A program made the position numbers and the translations under genes. 46,173 nt of DNA from contig CACGFX010000010.1 in NCBI GenBank assembly GCA_902572395.1, positions 1-46,173 on the forward strand, given 5' to 3'. This document shows positions 28,704 through 36,893 of this stretch, piece by piece. The stretch is from an uncultured Synechococcaceae cyanobacterium (lineage in GTDB: Bacteria > Cyanobacteriota > Cyanobacteriia > PCC-6307 > Cyanobiaceae). The notes under the pieces were generated by a model. The model did not search any database. It was not told the DNA's origin and worked only from the letters and a program-made list of their open reading frames with translations. Position 1 is the stretch's first letter; every line of letters starts with the position of its first letter.

Positions 28704-28731
28704 AAAAAAAGCCACCTTTATAGAGGGTGGC
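28704..28731 (-). terminator. Rho-independent terminator after petF
   Basis: On the minus strand, GCCACC pairs with GGTGGC around a nine-base loop and is followed directly by seven T. It lies 45 bp downstream of the ferredoxin stop and 5 bp before the start of the next gene. It is the clearest intrinsic terminator in the window. Confidence 0.85.
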
Positions 28732-28776
28732 AGAGAAATAATAAATAATCAACTTAGAAAAGTTAAATTTTTATAA

Positions 28777-29076
28777 TTAGTACAATTCTTCCTCAGCATG
28801 AGTTGAAATTGTTACGTCAGATGTTGGATAAGCAACACAAGTAAGAACAAAACCAGCTTCTAATTGGTCATCATCCAAGAAACTTTGATCTGATTGATCA
28901 ACACTACCTGAAGTAACTTTTCCAGCGCATGTTGAACATGCTCCAGCTCTACAGGAATAAGGAAGATCGATACCTTGTTCTTCAGCCGCATCGAGGATGT
29001 ATTGGTCATCAGGTACTTCAATAGTTGAATTGAGGCCTTCACCTTCGCTGATGAGAGTAACTTTGTAAGAAGCCAT
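28777..29076 (-). CDS. petF: Plant-type [2Fe-2S] ferredoxin
   Basis: This ferredoxin accepts electrons from photosystem I and passes them to FNR and other reductases. The 99-residue protein has the cluster ligands Cys42, Cys47, Cys50 (CRAGACSTC) and Cys80 (VLTC), and the acidic C-terminus HAEEELY typical of photosynthetic ferredoxins. It stands after prmA with its own 134-bp upstream region and ends in a strong terminator, consistent with a monocistronic abundant mRNA. Confidence 0.96.
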   Translation of the reverse strand: MASYKVTLISEGEGLNSTIEVPDDQYILDAAEEQGIDLPYSCRAGACSTCAGKVTSGSVDQSDQSFLDDDQLEAGFVLTCVAYPTSDVTISTHAEEELY

Positions 29077-29125
29077 TTAAATAAAAAATTGTTGGTAATT
29101 AATACCTATCAAATACATTTTTAAC

Positions 29126-29140
29126 ATCGATTTGGTCGAT
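29126..29140 (-). promoter_or_regulatory. Inverted repeat upstream of petF
   Basis: ATCGA-5 bases-TCGAT lies about 50 bp before the petF start, within a slightly longer imperfect palindrome (ACAT...ATGT). It could be an operator or an mRNA-leader hairpin. Chance is not excluded. Confidence 0.25.
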
Positions 29141-29210
29141 ATGTGAGATTTTGAAGTAAAAAATGACACAATAAAATGTATGAAAGAGTATCCATAAGAA
29201 AAACTTATGT

Positions 29211-30122
29211 TTAGGTTGGATTGCTGTCTTTATGCGCAGCAATGCATGCCCAATCTTTTCTAGTTGATACATTCAGTAATTTCAAGTCATTTTGAATTAA
29301 TATTTTAATAATTTCATCCTTTTGTGAATTCAGAATTCCACTGAAAATGACTTCCCCATTGTTTCTCAAGCACTTATAGATATTTGGAATCATTCCTTTT
29401 ATTACTTCAGCAAGAATATTGCATAAAACAAAATCAAATTGTTCGAGTTGATTTTTTAAAATTACCTCATTAAAAGATCCCAAATATGTATTTAAGTTGT
29501 TTAAATTACCGAAATTTAGTTGAAAATTAGATTTTGTTGAATTTATAGCTAAATAATCATTATCCACTGCACAAACCTCTTTAGCGCCAAGCAATCTTGC
29601 GGCGACACTCAAAATCCCGCTACCGCTCCCAATATCTAATACCTTTTTATCAGAAAATAAAATATTCTCCATTTTTTCCAAGCAAAGATAAGTTGAGGGA
29701 TGACTTCCTGTACCAAAAGCTGCTCCAGGATCAATTTTTATGATTTGTTTATCTTTAAATTTTTTATTTAGATTTATCCAACAAGGCAATATTAAAAAAT
29801 GATTTCCTACTAATTCAGGAGCCCAATATTTCTTCCAACTTGTTAACCAATCCTCCTCTTTGATAATACTCCAGTCAAAAAATTTATTCTTAGGGGGATT
29901 AATTTTTAGAAGTTTGCTAATTATTTTTTCAAAACCACTTCTAGAACTCTCATCCCAATCATCAATTGGAAGCCATATATTAACTTTTATTTTATTTTCA
30001 TTTTTAATTAAATATTCAAATGAAAAGCTAAATATTCCCAGCTCATTTAACTTCCAAATAATAATTTCTTCAGAATCACTTTCTATCAGAAAAGTTAGTT
30101 TATACCAATCTTTAGTTTCCAT
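29211..30122 (-). CDS. prmA: Ribosomal protein L11 methyltransferase
   Basis: PrmA trimethylates lysines of L11. The 303-residue protein has the N-terminal substrate domain ([13 protein letters not shown]) and a SAM-binding core ([41 protein letters not shown]). The catalytic-site motif CNILAEVI and a terminal SGIL are also present. It follows serA by 18 bp on the same strand, so the two are likely co-transcribed. Confidence 0.95.
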   Translation of the reverse strand: METKDWYKLTFLIESDSEEIIIWKLNELGIFSFSFEYLIKNENKIKVNIWLPIDDWDESSRSGFEKIISKLLKINPPKNKFFDWSIIKEEDWLTSWKKYWAPELVGNHFLILPCWINLNKKFKDKQIIKIDPGAAFGTGSHPSTYLCLEKMENILFSDKKVLDIGSGSGILSVAARLLGAKEVCAVDNDYLAINSTKSNFQLNFGNLNNLNTYLGSFNEVILKNQLEQFDFVLCNILAEVIKGMIPNIYKCLRNNGEVIFSGILNSQKDEIIKILIQNDLKLLNVSTRKDWACIAAHKDSNPT

Positions 30123-30140
30123 TAACTAGTTCAAGCCACT

Positions 30141-31727
30141 TCATAGAGTAACTGGATTAGCGTTGGTAATCCCATCTACTTCAATAATGGTATCAAGCAA
30201 CTTATTAGGTATTGGATCATCAATACTTAGAACCATAACAGCTTCCCCTCTAACAATTTTGCGCCCAACTTGCATTGAGGCAATATTTACATTGTTGCTA
30301 CCTAATAAAGATCCCAGCTTGCCAATAATGCCTGGCATATCTCTGTGCCTAGTAACCAACATATATCTGCTTGGTGATACATTAACTGGGTATTGATCAA
30401 TACTAATAATTCTTAATTCCCCATCAGCAAAAATGCTTCCCGCTACGCTATGGTCGCCGTTATCTCCATAAGTGGTTAACTGAAGCGAACCACTAGCAAA
30501 CTCAGGTCTTGCCTCATCTTTATTCTCGACTACTGAAATACCTCTTGAATCTGCTTCTAGCGAAGCATTCACATAATTAATCCTATCTCCTAAAGCTTTA
30601 CTTAGAAGACCTTTTAGACTAGCGATTATTAATGGCTGAGAAGGATGTTGAACAAATTCACCTTGAAGCTTTACTTCTAGTTTCTGTATCTGCCCACCTG
30701 ATAGCTGGCTTATAAGCAGACCCATGGTTTCAGCTAACTGCAAATGAGGTTTCAGACTATCCATAATATCAGGGCTCAAACCTGGAATATTTACTGCAGT
30801 TCTAGCAGATAAACCAAGCAAGACATCCCTTATTTGTTCAGCAACATCAACAGCTACATTTTCTTGTGCTTCCCGAGTAGATGCTCCTAAGTGAGGGGTA
30901 AGAATAAGATTCTTTTCAACCTTCAAAAGTGGTGAATTAGATTCCAAAGGTTCTTTAGAAAAGACATCTATTGCAGCACCTGCAATCAATGATTTATTTA
31001 AAGCTTCTGCTAATGCTTCTTCGTCAATCAAGCCTCCTCGAGCACAATTAATTAATTTTGCGCTACTTTTCATATTTTTAAGCACCTTCATATTTACTAA
31101 ATTCTCTGTCTCTGGTGTGCGAGGTAAATGCAAAGTTACATAATCGGATTGTTGGAATAAATCTTCTAGATCAGATAGTTTAACTTGGATTTGTTGAGCT
31201 CTTTCAGTTGAAACAAAGGGATCATATCCGCAAACTTCCATTCCTAATGCATTAGCAACTTTTGCGACATGAGCACCAATTTTCCCTAAACCTACTACTC
31301 CTAATTTTTTCTTATAAAGCTCATTCCCAACGAATTTCTTTCTCTCCCATTTACCTGACAAAGTACTACTATTAGCAATTGGAATATGCCTAGATAAGGC
31401 CAACATCATAGCTATAGTATGTTCAGCAGCTGCTATTGTATTACCCCCTGGTGAATTAACAACAAGGACTCCTTTTTGCGTAGCAGCCTTAACATCTACA
31501 TTATCGACTCCAACTCCTGCTCTCCCAATGATTCTCAATTTACTTGAAGAGTTTATAATCTCTTCAGTCACTTGAGTACCAGAGCGAATCATTAAAGCAT
31601 CATAATCTTTAATAATGGAAGCTAACTCAGAGTCTGAGATTCCTATCTTCTGATCAACCTGAGCAACTTGTGAAAGAATATCAATTCCTGTTTGATCAAT
31701 TGGATCTGTAATGAGAACTTTTGTCAT
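30141..31727 (-). CDS. serA: D-3-phosphoglycerate dehydrogenase
   Basis: SerA catalyses the first step of the phosphorylated serine pathway. The 528-residue, long type I form has a substrate-domain N-terminus (VLITDPIDQTGIDIL) and the NAD-binding loop LGVVGLGKIGAHVAKVA. It has the catalytic Arg in NCARGGLIDEEAL, the Glu in SKEPLE and the His in LTPHLGASTREAQ. An intervening ASB-type domain is followed by a C-terminal ACT domain (DMPGIIGKLGSLLGSNNVNI) that usually senses serine. Its start faces the next gene across about 100 bp of divergent spacer. Confidence 0.97.
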   Translation of the reverse strand: MTKVLITDPIDQTGIDILSQVAQVDQKIGISDSELASIIKDYDALMIRSGTQVTEEIINSSSKLRIIGRAGVGVDNVDVKAATQKGVLVVNSPGGNTIAAAEHTIAMMLALSRHIPIANSSTLSGKWERKKFVGNELYKKKLGVVGLGKIGAHVAKVANALGMEVCGYDPFVSTERAQQIQVKLSDLEDLFQQSDYVTLHLPRTPETENLVNMKVLKNMKSSAKLINCARGGLIDEEALAEALNKSLIAGAAIDVFSKEPLESNSPLLKVEKNLILTPHLGASTREAQENVAVDVAEQIRDVLLGLSARTAVNIPGLSPDIMDSLKPHLQLAETMGLLISQLSGGQIQKLEVKLQGEFVQHPSQPLIIASLKGLLSKALGDRINYVNASLEADSRGISVVENKDEARPEFASGSLQLTTYGDNGDHSVAGSIFADGELRIISIDQYPVNVSPSRYMLVTRHRDMPGIIGKLGSLLGSNNVNIASMQVGRKIVRGEAVMVLSIDDPIPNKLLDTIIEVDGITNANPVTL

Positions 31728-31826
31728 TTAAGATTGGTTCTTTAATCTTTTACTTTAACTTAATCTATAGTGTATGTATCTTATTTTATTAATTTGAATA
31801 ACACACAAACATTTGAGGATTGAAAT

Positions 31827-32393
31827 TTGACTAAAAGTATTGTGATATTTGAAGACATTAATAAATGTATCCAGCTATTTGATGTTTTCAACGAAAAATC
31901 AGTAATGCTCTCTGAAGCTATTTTGATCCCACCAATAAGTGAGAAAATATCATCAGACGAAACAGAATTGCTAAATGCGAAAGCAAATATCTTATTCAAA
32001 TCTCAAAATTTTGAAGATATAAGAATCTTAAATCCTAAACTTGATAGGAAGATCAGGCAAAAAGATATGAGTAGATGGCTAATACCGTTTGGGTTTATAG
32101 CTGGAATAGCTTTTTCTAATATGACAAATTTATCTACCTTCAGCTTTCTTGGTTTAAATAACATCGGGGAATCATTAATTGGAGGTCTTTTAGGAATGGG
32201 TTCAGGATATTTAGGAAGCATTGTTTCTTCTGCAAGTATCAACATTAATAGAAATAAAGAGTTAAGATCAATAATCAATTTTAATAAAGAGGGTAAATGG
32301 CTTGTTCTACTTGAAAATCAAATTGGGACCGAATTACCTTGGGCTTTAATAAAACAATCAGAAGCAAAAGATATAATTTTTTTAGAAGGCTAA
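31827..32393 (+). CDS. Hypothetical protein with a glycine-rich hydrophobic segment
   Basis: This 188-residue protein is not one I recognise by function. A soluble N-terminal half of about 85 residues ends in the basic stretch NPKLDRKIRQKDMSRW. A hydrophobic, Gly-rich region (about 88-138; WLIPFGFIAGIAFSN and GGLLGMGSGYLGS) looks like one or two membrane helices or an insertion hairpin. A C-terminal tail follows. The start is TTG at 31827, supported by GAGG 8 bases upstream; the next ATG would remove 26 residues. Its stop abuts the ATG of the S4 gene, so the pair is probably co-expressed. Confidence 0.72.
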   Translation: MTKSIVIFEDINKCIQLFDVFNEKSVMLSEAILIPPISEKISSDETELLNAKANILFKSQNFEDIRILNPKLDRKIRQKDMSRWLIPFGFIAGIAFSNMTNLSTFSFLGLNNIGESLIGGLLGMGSGYLGSIVSSASININRNKELRSIINFNKEGKWLVLLENQIGTELPWALIKQSEAKDIIFLEG

Positions 32394-33185
32394 ATGATTG
32401 ACTTAAAAGAAATCTTAATAAATTCAAACTACAAAAAAGAAACTGAGGAATTAATAAATATTGCTAACTTAGCTTACAAACACTGGGAAACTTATTGGAC
32501 TGGGTTTAATTCAACTTATGTTTGCGAAGAGATTTTAAAAGATTTTGAAAATTTAAATGATTTCAAATTTTTTATTTATGGAGGATTCTCCTCTTCTCAA
32601 AGATCTAGGATAGCTTGCTTTAGAGGGGATAATATTCCTGAGGAGGATGCGCTAAAAAGTAATTTTCCAGCTCAAGGAATAAAAATTAATGGAAATTTTT
32701 TATTTGATAATGCTACACAAGACGACTTTAGATCTCTCTTAATTGAAAATGGGGTTAATCAAATAAAAGTTGGAGATATCTGGACTATTGGTGATAGGGG
32801 AGCACAAGGGATAATTGATAATTTAGATATTAAGCATCTAGATGAAAAGATTTTTTATTTGAGAGACGTAAAAGTAAAAGTTAATGTAGTAGGTATAGAT
32901 GAATTACAAATACCTTCTGGAAGATCAAAAAAACTTGTCAATACAGTAGAGGCTTCAACAAGATTAGATGCTATAGCTTCAGCGGGCTTTAGGGTATCAC
33001 GAACCAAAATCATTGAAAGAATAGAAAATGGAATGCTCAGATTAAATGGAAGCAAAGTTAATAAGCCGACTATTAATCTAAAAATTGGCGACAAACTAGA
33101 ACTTGAAAATAAAGGATTTATCGAAATTCTGAATTTAGAAATAACCAAAAGAGAACGATGGAAAGTTAAATTACTTAGAAAATGA
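32394..33185 (+). CDS. S4-domain RNA-binding protein (YlmH type, 'photosystem II S4 domain protein')
   Basis: This 263-residue protein is homologous to YlmH. The N-terminal part includes YGGFSSSQRSRIACF, and the middle carries VGDIWTIGDRGAQGIID. The C-terminal S4 RNA-binding domain starts at ASTRLDAIASAGFRVSRTKIIERIENGMLRLNGSKV. The cyanobacterial form is annotated as a photosystem II S4 protein because of its distribution. YlmH itself acts in ribosome-associated quality control, so a direct photosystem role is doubtful. It sits directly after the 188-residue hypothetical gene and 49 bp before tRNA-Val. Confidence 0.87.
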   Translation: MIDLKEILINSNYKKETEELINIANLAYKHWETYWTGFNSTYVCEEILKDFENLNDFKFFIYGGFSSSQRSRIACFRGDNIPEEDALKSNFPAQGIKINGNFLFDNATQDDFRSLLIENGVNQIKVGDIWTIGDRGAQGIIDNLDIKHLDEKIFYLRDVKVKVNVVGIDELQIPSGRSKKLVNTVEASTRLDAIASAGFRVSRTKIIERIENGMLRLNGSKVNKPTINLKIGDKLELENKGFIEILNLEITKRERWKVKLLRK

Positions 33186-33234
33186 AACACAACCTGCTAT
33201 TTTCTTATAAGGGGGATTAAAAATTCTTCAATTT

Positions 33235-33306
33235 GGGCGATTAGCTCAGTGGTAGAGCACTACCTCGACACGGTAGTGGCCACTGGTTCGAATCCAGTAT
33301 CGCCCA
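33235..33306 (+). tRNA. tRNA-Val (anticodon GAC)
   Basis: A full cloverleaf is present. The acceptor pairs GGGCGAT with ATCGCCC, and the D arm is GCTC-AGTGGTA-GAGC. The anticodon arm CTACC-TCGACAC-GGTAG gives anticodon GAC, the variable loop is TGGCC, and the T arm is ACTGG-TTCGAAT-CCAGT with discriminator A. CCA is not encoded. It marks the left edge of the looser gene region to the right. Confidence 0.97.
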
Positions 33307-33374
33307 TTAAAACTTTTAACAACCTAGGTTATATCCACAGAAAATAATTTCATTTTTTAGATTATTAAAAAAAG

Positions 33375-33992
33375 ATGAAACTTAATCAAATAATTAATCT
33401 ACATAAAGGGCTTACTGCATTTGTAGTGATAGGTCTCATGACTTTTTTTGATAATTTTACGATCGCTCCCTACGTTTATTTAGCTCTGCATGGTACTTAT
33501 GGATTACTTTGGCTTCTAAAAGAAAAGATTTTCCCAGATCCTTATTTTAAAGAAAAAATCAATTTTTTAACTTCAGTTACTGGTTTTATTTTCCTTGGAA
33601 GTTACTGGGTAGCTCCCTACATTCTTATCTCATCTCAAAAATCTGTTCCAAATATCGTAATAGCTGCATCTGTATCTATAAATATAATTGGTGTGTTTCT
33701 ACACTTTGCTAGTGATGCTCAAAAATACTTTTCTCTTAAATTAAAAAAAGATCTAATTAAAGAAGGATTTTTCAAAAATATAAGAAATACAAATTATCTA
33801 GGTGAAATACTAATTTATCTATCATTCGCCATACTTTCAATTAGTTTCATTCCATTAGTAATTCTTGCAATATTTTTCTCTATAGTTTTTCTACCAAGAA
33901 TGATAAAAAAAGATAAATCGCTCTCAAAATATGATTCATTCGAAGAATACAAAAAGAAAAGTGGTCTTATATTGCCTAAATTAAATGCCTGA
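33375..33992 (+). CDS. DUF1295/steroid-reductase-like integral membrane protein
   Basis: This 205-residue protein has about six hydrophobic segments and a C-terminal block resembling the DUF1295, steroid 5-alpha-reductase and isoprenylcysteine methyltransferase superfamily. The block reads SDAQKYFSLKLKKDLIKEGFF, RNTNYLGEILIYLSFA and a final DSFEEYKKKSGL. Such proteins bind NADPH or SAM and act on lipids; the substrate here is unknown. The last 8 bp overlap the next gene, indicating translational coupling with the PNPOx-like flavoprotein. Confidence 0.75.
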   Translation: MKLNQIINLHKGLTAFVVIGLMTFFDNFTIAPYVYLALHGTYGLLWLLKEKIFPDPYFKEKINFLTSVTGFIFLGSYWVAPYILISSQKSVPNIVIAASVSINIIGVFLHFASDAQKYFSLKLKKDLIKEGFFKNIRNTNYLGEILIYLSFAILSISFIPLVILAIFFSIVFLPRMIKKDKSLSKYDSFEEYKKKSGLILPKLNA

Positions 33993-34536
33993 TAACAACT
34001 TACCCAGTTGGAGGCAATATTTAAAATCTTCTAGAAAAAAAGAGGGCAAATCACCCTCTAATAGATGGATACAGCTTGCAACAGTCAGCGAAGAAAATAA
34101 GCCAAGATTAAGAACAGTTGTTTTCAGAGGATGGCATAAAGATAGTTCAATGATTATTTTCACAGATAGAAGAAGTGAAAAAATTGGGCATTTAAAATTT
34201 AACCCTAATGCAGAAATATTATGGTTCTTTTTGAAAACCAAATCACAATATAGATTCAAAGGAAAAATACGTGAATTAAGTGATAACAAAAATTATTGGG
34301 ATTTATTATCAGAAAAATCAAAATCTTCTTGGTTTTGGGGATCACCTGGAAAGAGAATAAACCCAAAAGTCCAATCTTCTCATGAAATATTATCCAATCA
34401 ACCCAAGTCGGAAAATTTTGTAGTTCTAAATTTTGAAATCGATTCAGTAGATCTTCTTAAATTAGAACAGCCTATTCATAAACGATATCTTTGGGAAAAG
34501 ATTAAGAAATGGGAAAAAGTTGAAATTAATCCTTAA
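33985..34536 (+). CDS. Pyridoxamine 5'-phosphate oxidase-like FMN protein (Alr4036 type)
   Basis: This 183-residue split-barrel flavoprotein shows the pattern SNRWIQLATVSEENKPRLRTVVFRGW, then TDRRSEKIGHLKFNPNAEILWFF and QYRFKGKIRELS. This matches the Alr4036 FMN-binding subfamily rather than true PdxH. The canonical C-terminal PdxH dimerisation segment is replaced by HKRYLWEKIKKWEKVEINP. The substrate is unknown. It overlaps the upstream membrane reductase-like gene by 8 bp, suggesting the two act together. Confidence 0.84.
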   Translation: MPDNNLPSWRQYLKSSRKKEGKSPSNRWIQLATVSEENKPRLRTVVFRGWHKDSSMIIFTDRRSEKIGHLKFNPNAEILWFFLKTKSQYRFKGKIRELSDNKNYWDLLSEKSKSSWFWGSPGKRINPKVQSSHEILSNQPKSENFVVLNFEIDSVDLLKLEQPIHKRYLWEKIKKWEKVEINP

Positions 34537-34610
34537 ATATTTCTAAATTGTATATTTAGGTTGAAAAACATATATTGATCAGTCAGTTTAAAATAAGAAG
34601 TATTATACAT

Positions 34611-34784
34611 ATGAATTTCTCAAAAGTTTCAGAAAACCCTTTTATTTTTTTATCTTGGGTAACTGCTATAGGGCTGTTTATAAGTATTTCTGAAGCAACA
34701 ATCAAGATAAAACTTGAGAAGAGAAACAATTATCGCAAAAGGTTAGAGCTAATCAATAATCTTTATCCTAAAAAGTTAGCTTGA
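34611..34784 (+). CDS. Small single-TM protein with basic C-terminal tail
   Basis: This 57-residue protein (ATG at 34611; a TTG at 34575 would add 12 residues) has a hydrophobic helix (FIFLSWVTAIGLFISI, about residues 12-27) and a charged tail ending RKRLELINNLYPKKLA. The tail resembles that of the 78-residue protein at 45304 (RRKKLESLYPNNKK). Both tails are short and basic, so common ancestry is only suggested. The 3' end overlaps the convergent doxX-like gene by 9 bp. Confidence 0.5.
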   Translation: MNFSKVSENPFIFLSWVTAIGLFISISEATIKIKLEKRNNYRKRLELINNLYPKKLA

Positions 34785-35327
34785 GGTATCTGAGAGTATG
34801 TTTGCTTGCAGAAATTGAAATAGACCACCTTTACTTGTTTCTTCTTTAATTTCAACTTCCTTAGAATTTTTTGATTTTGTTGTCGCTATAATTTCCTCTT
34901 CATCTTCTGATTTCAAAATTCTGATAATCACTTCATCTAAGGAGAAATTACCAGGCCCTGTTAATGCAATTGAAGTAGCTGAAGCAAAATACAAAAGTAA
35001 AAGCTCTAGTAAGAAAATATTAAAACCAGAAGTAACAAGTGCATGATATATAGCTACAGAAATTGTTCCAACAATTGCTAAAGCTCCGAATCTTGTAGCT
35101 AAGCCGATAATTAGTAACCAGCTACCACCTATTTCTGAGAATGCCGCTATGTATGACAAAAATATTGGGAACGGAAGATGCAATGGTCTAACAAAAGCAT
35201 CAGCGAAATTTTCAATATTTGCTAATTTCTCATAACCGTGATGTATTAGGACAGTTCCAGTTATAACTCTAAGAATTAATAAAGCAGTATCTTTGCTAAA
35301 CGACTTGGTGAGAATTGTTGAAAGCAC
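34776..35327 (-). CDS. DoxX family membrane protein
   Basis: This 183-residue protein with four hydrophobic helices fits DoxX/DUF417-like proteins: LLILRVITGTVLIHHGYEKL, then IAAFSEIGGSWLLIIGLATRFGA and a final GPGNFSLDEV. The last 45 residues are a charged, Lys/Glu-rich extension not needed for the fold. DoxX relatives are linked to redox or thiosulfate metabolism, but the role in picocyanobacteria is unknown. It has a 135-bp spacer to the photolyase-like gene on the same strand. Confidence 0.82.
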   Translation of the reverse strand: MLSTILTKSFSKDTALLILRVITGTVLIHHGYEKLANIENFADAFVRPLHLPFPIFLSYIAAFSEIGGSWLLIIGLATRFGALAIVGTISVAIYHALVTSGFNIFLLELLLLYFASATSIALTGPGNFSLDEVIIRILKSEDEEEIIATTKSKNSKEVEIKEETSKGGLFQFLQANILSDTSS

Positions 35328-35462
35328 TATAAAATAATTATCCTTAAGTAAAAATAACTAGTCACAGTATCCATCGTGGATTAAACAGCAAAAGTCGCAC
35401 CTAAATAAGTATTTATACTTACTAATCAAAAGTGTTATTTTCTGATTAGGAATTCAACTAAG

Positions 35463-36626
35463 TTAAAGATTATTTTTTGAAAAATTTTCTAGTATTCTTT
35501 GATTTATTTTTGGAATATTTTCTTTAAATTTAAAAAACCCTCTTTTAGCAAATTTCCAAGCAAATAAATCTTCATCCCTCACAAGATTAAAAATTTTTTT
35601 ATGGTGTAAATTTTTAAACTCCGTTATGAAATCATAATTTTCTCCCACTCCAGGATAAATAATGTCTATTTGGTTGGTATTTTTAAAGGTGTTTTCCAGT
35701 GAGTAAGGGTCAATCTGTTCAACATTATCAAATTGCTCTACAAATTCAGAGACCAAATCTTGTTTAAATTTCAAAACAGATTCAGACAATTTAATTTGTC
35801 TTTGTTCATTTTTTAAAAGGATAATAAATACTTTTTTATAGCTTGGAAGTAAATTTTTAAGGGTTGCAAGGTGTAGATCATTTTCAAACATAATCAGATT
35901 ATCTGATTTAGGATCCATATCATTTTTATAAATCTCATCTTCAAATGGTATTTGATTAGATTCTTCAAGAAAAATTTGCTGATTACTTATTTTTTCTACA
36001 TTAAATCTATTATTTGAAAACTTTCTGAGGTTTGATGATGAAAAAAGATATTGTTTTCCCTTCGTTTGCAATCCTCCGACCCATCTCCAGCTAAGGAGAT
36101 TAGACGAAGCATCTCCATCAAAAAGATATTTAAAGAAAAACTTTGCTCCCAATTCCCATGGGAGGCCTAAATTAAATATCCAAGTACTCGCAAACCACAT
36201 TCTTGTATGGTTATGCAAATAGTTGTACTGCTTTAATTCATGGACCCAAGAATTAAAAAAATCTAATTCTGTATTGCCATTAATTGCACTTTCATATAGC
36301 TCATAATCAAAATCGAGATTGTTTTCTGAAATAAAATTTCTCCAAACTTTAGGTCTATTTTCCATCCACCCTTTCCAGTAAACTCTCCAAAATATTTCTT
36401 CAACAAATTTAGTTGAATTTTTGATTTTGTACTTACTTTTAGTATCATAAATCAGATCATATTCGGATAATATTCTATGAGAAATAAAAGGCGATAATTT
36501 TGAAACTGAACTTTCGTTATTTGGCCCAAAATCAAAATTTCTTAATTTTGCATAATCATTAATTTTGTATTTAGCAAAATTTTCCCACGTATTTTGAGCT
36601 TTTAATAAAAATGACATTTTTCTCAT
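35463..36626 (-). CDS. Photolyase/cryptochrome-like FAD-binding protein with unusual domain order
   Basis: This 387-residue protein has a photolyase FAD-binding domain at the N-terminus: LSPFISHRILSE (44-55), FVEEIFWRVYWKGWMENRP (74-92), YLHNHTRMWFAS (136-147), and FDGDASSNLLSWRWVGGLQT (169-188). The usual N-terminal alpha/beta antenna domain is missing in front. Residues about 240-370 instead form a possible alpha/beta unit with hydrophobic strands (NLIMFENDL, KVFIILL, IDIIYPG). It ends AKRGFFKFKENIP, which resembles the segment closing the antenna domain in photolyases. The order therefore looks reversed. Whether it repairs DNA is unknown. An alternative start is the ATG at 36617. Confidence 0.78.
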   Translation of the reverse strand: MRKMSFLLKAQNTWENFAKYKINDYAKLRNFDFGPNNESSVSKLSPFISHRILSEYDLIYDTKSKYKIKNSTKFVEEIFWRVYWKGWMENRPKVWRNFISENNLDFDYELYESAINGNTELDFFNSWVHELKQYNYLHNHTRMWFASTWIFNLGLPWELGAKFFFKYLFDGDASSNLLSWRWVGGLQTKGKQYLFSSSNLRKFSNNRFNVEKISNQQIFLEESNQIPFEDEIYKNDMDPKSDNLIMFENDLHLATLKNLLPSYKKVFIILLKNEQRQIKLSESVLKFKQDLVSEFVEQFDNVEQIDPYSLENTFKNTNQIDIIYPGVGENYDFITEFKNLHHKKIFNLVRDEDLFAWKFAKRGFFKFKENIPKINQRILENFSKNNL

Positions 36627-36763
36627 AACTTTAAAAAATTTTTTTTTGTATTGATGGAAATCTCAAAAATTTGCCTGCAAATTAATCCTTAAAAATTTTT
36701 TTTCACTTTTAAGTAAATATGTATGATTGAAGTATTTAATTTAAACGCCTGATCAGTACATTT

Positions 36764-36769
36764 TATACT
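36764..36769 (+). promoter_or_regulatory. Candidate -10 element (TATACT) for the ligase-like gene
   Basis: TATACT lies 125 bp before the ligase-like ATG and 20 bp before an AGGAGG. A TTAAAC at 36741-36746 is a possible weak -35 with 17-bp spacing. Transcription would begin near 36776. Confidence 0.4.
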
Positions 36770-36801
36770 CTTAAATCGCTCTCTACGTAGGAGGATATTT
36801 A

Positions 36802-36855
36802 GTGGTCAATTACTTTTTAGATCTAATTTTAATTTTCAAATCTTTATTTAAATGA
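36802..36855 (+). CDS. Possible 17-residue leader peptide
   Basis: A GTG at 36802 is preceded at 7 bases by a perfect AGGAGG (36789-36794), rare in this genome. It opens a 17-codon frame encoding a hydrophobic peptide (VNYFLDLILIFKSLFK after the start) that stops at TGA 38 bp before the ligase-like ATG. It could be a leader peptide or a tiny membrane protein, or the Shine-Dalgarno may be a coincidence. Confidence 0.35.
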   Translation: MVNYFLDLILIFKSLFK

Positions 36856-36893
36856 TTTTTCTAAAAGATTTTTAAATATTTATCAAAATTATT

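Larger units (their letters stand above)
36627..36893. other. 267-bp intergenic region between divergent photolyase-like and ligase-like genes
   Basis: This AT-rich spacer holds the start regions of two divergent genes. On the plus strand it contains a TATACT -10 box, an AGGAGG and a 17-codon frame, listed separately. I see no terminator and no tRNA-like fold. Confidence 0.6.

Noticed and set aside
29193..29209. Hairpin CATAAG-A5-CTTATG just past the prmA stop
   Set aside because: The stem is perfect but AT-rich, and on the minus strand no T-run follows it, so I do not call it a terminator.
33235..34000. Integrative element at tRNA-Val
   Set aside because: Genes to the right look accessory, but no integrase and no second copy of the tRNA 3' end was seen in the window.
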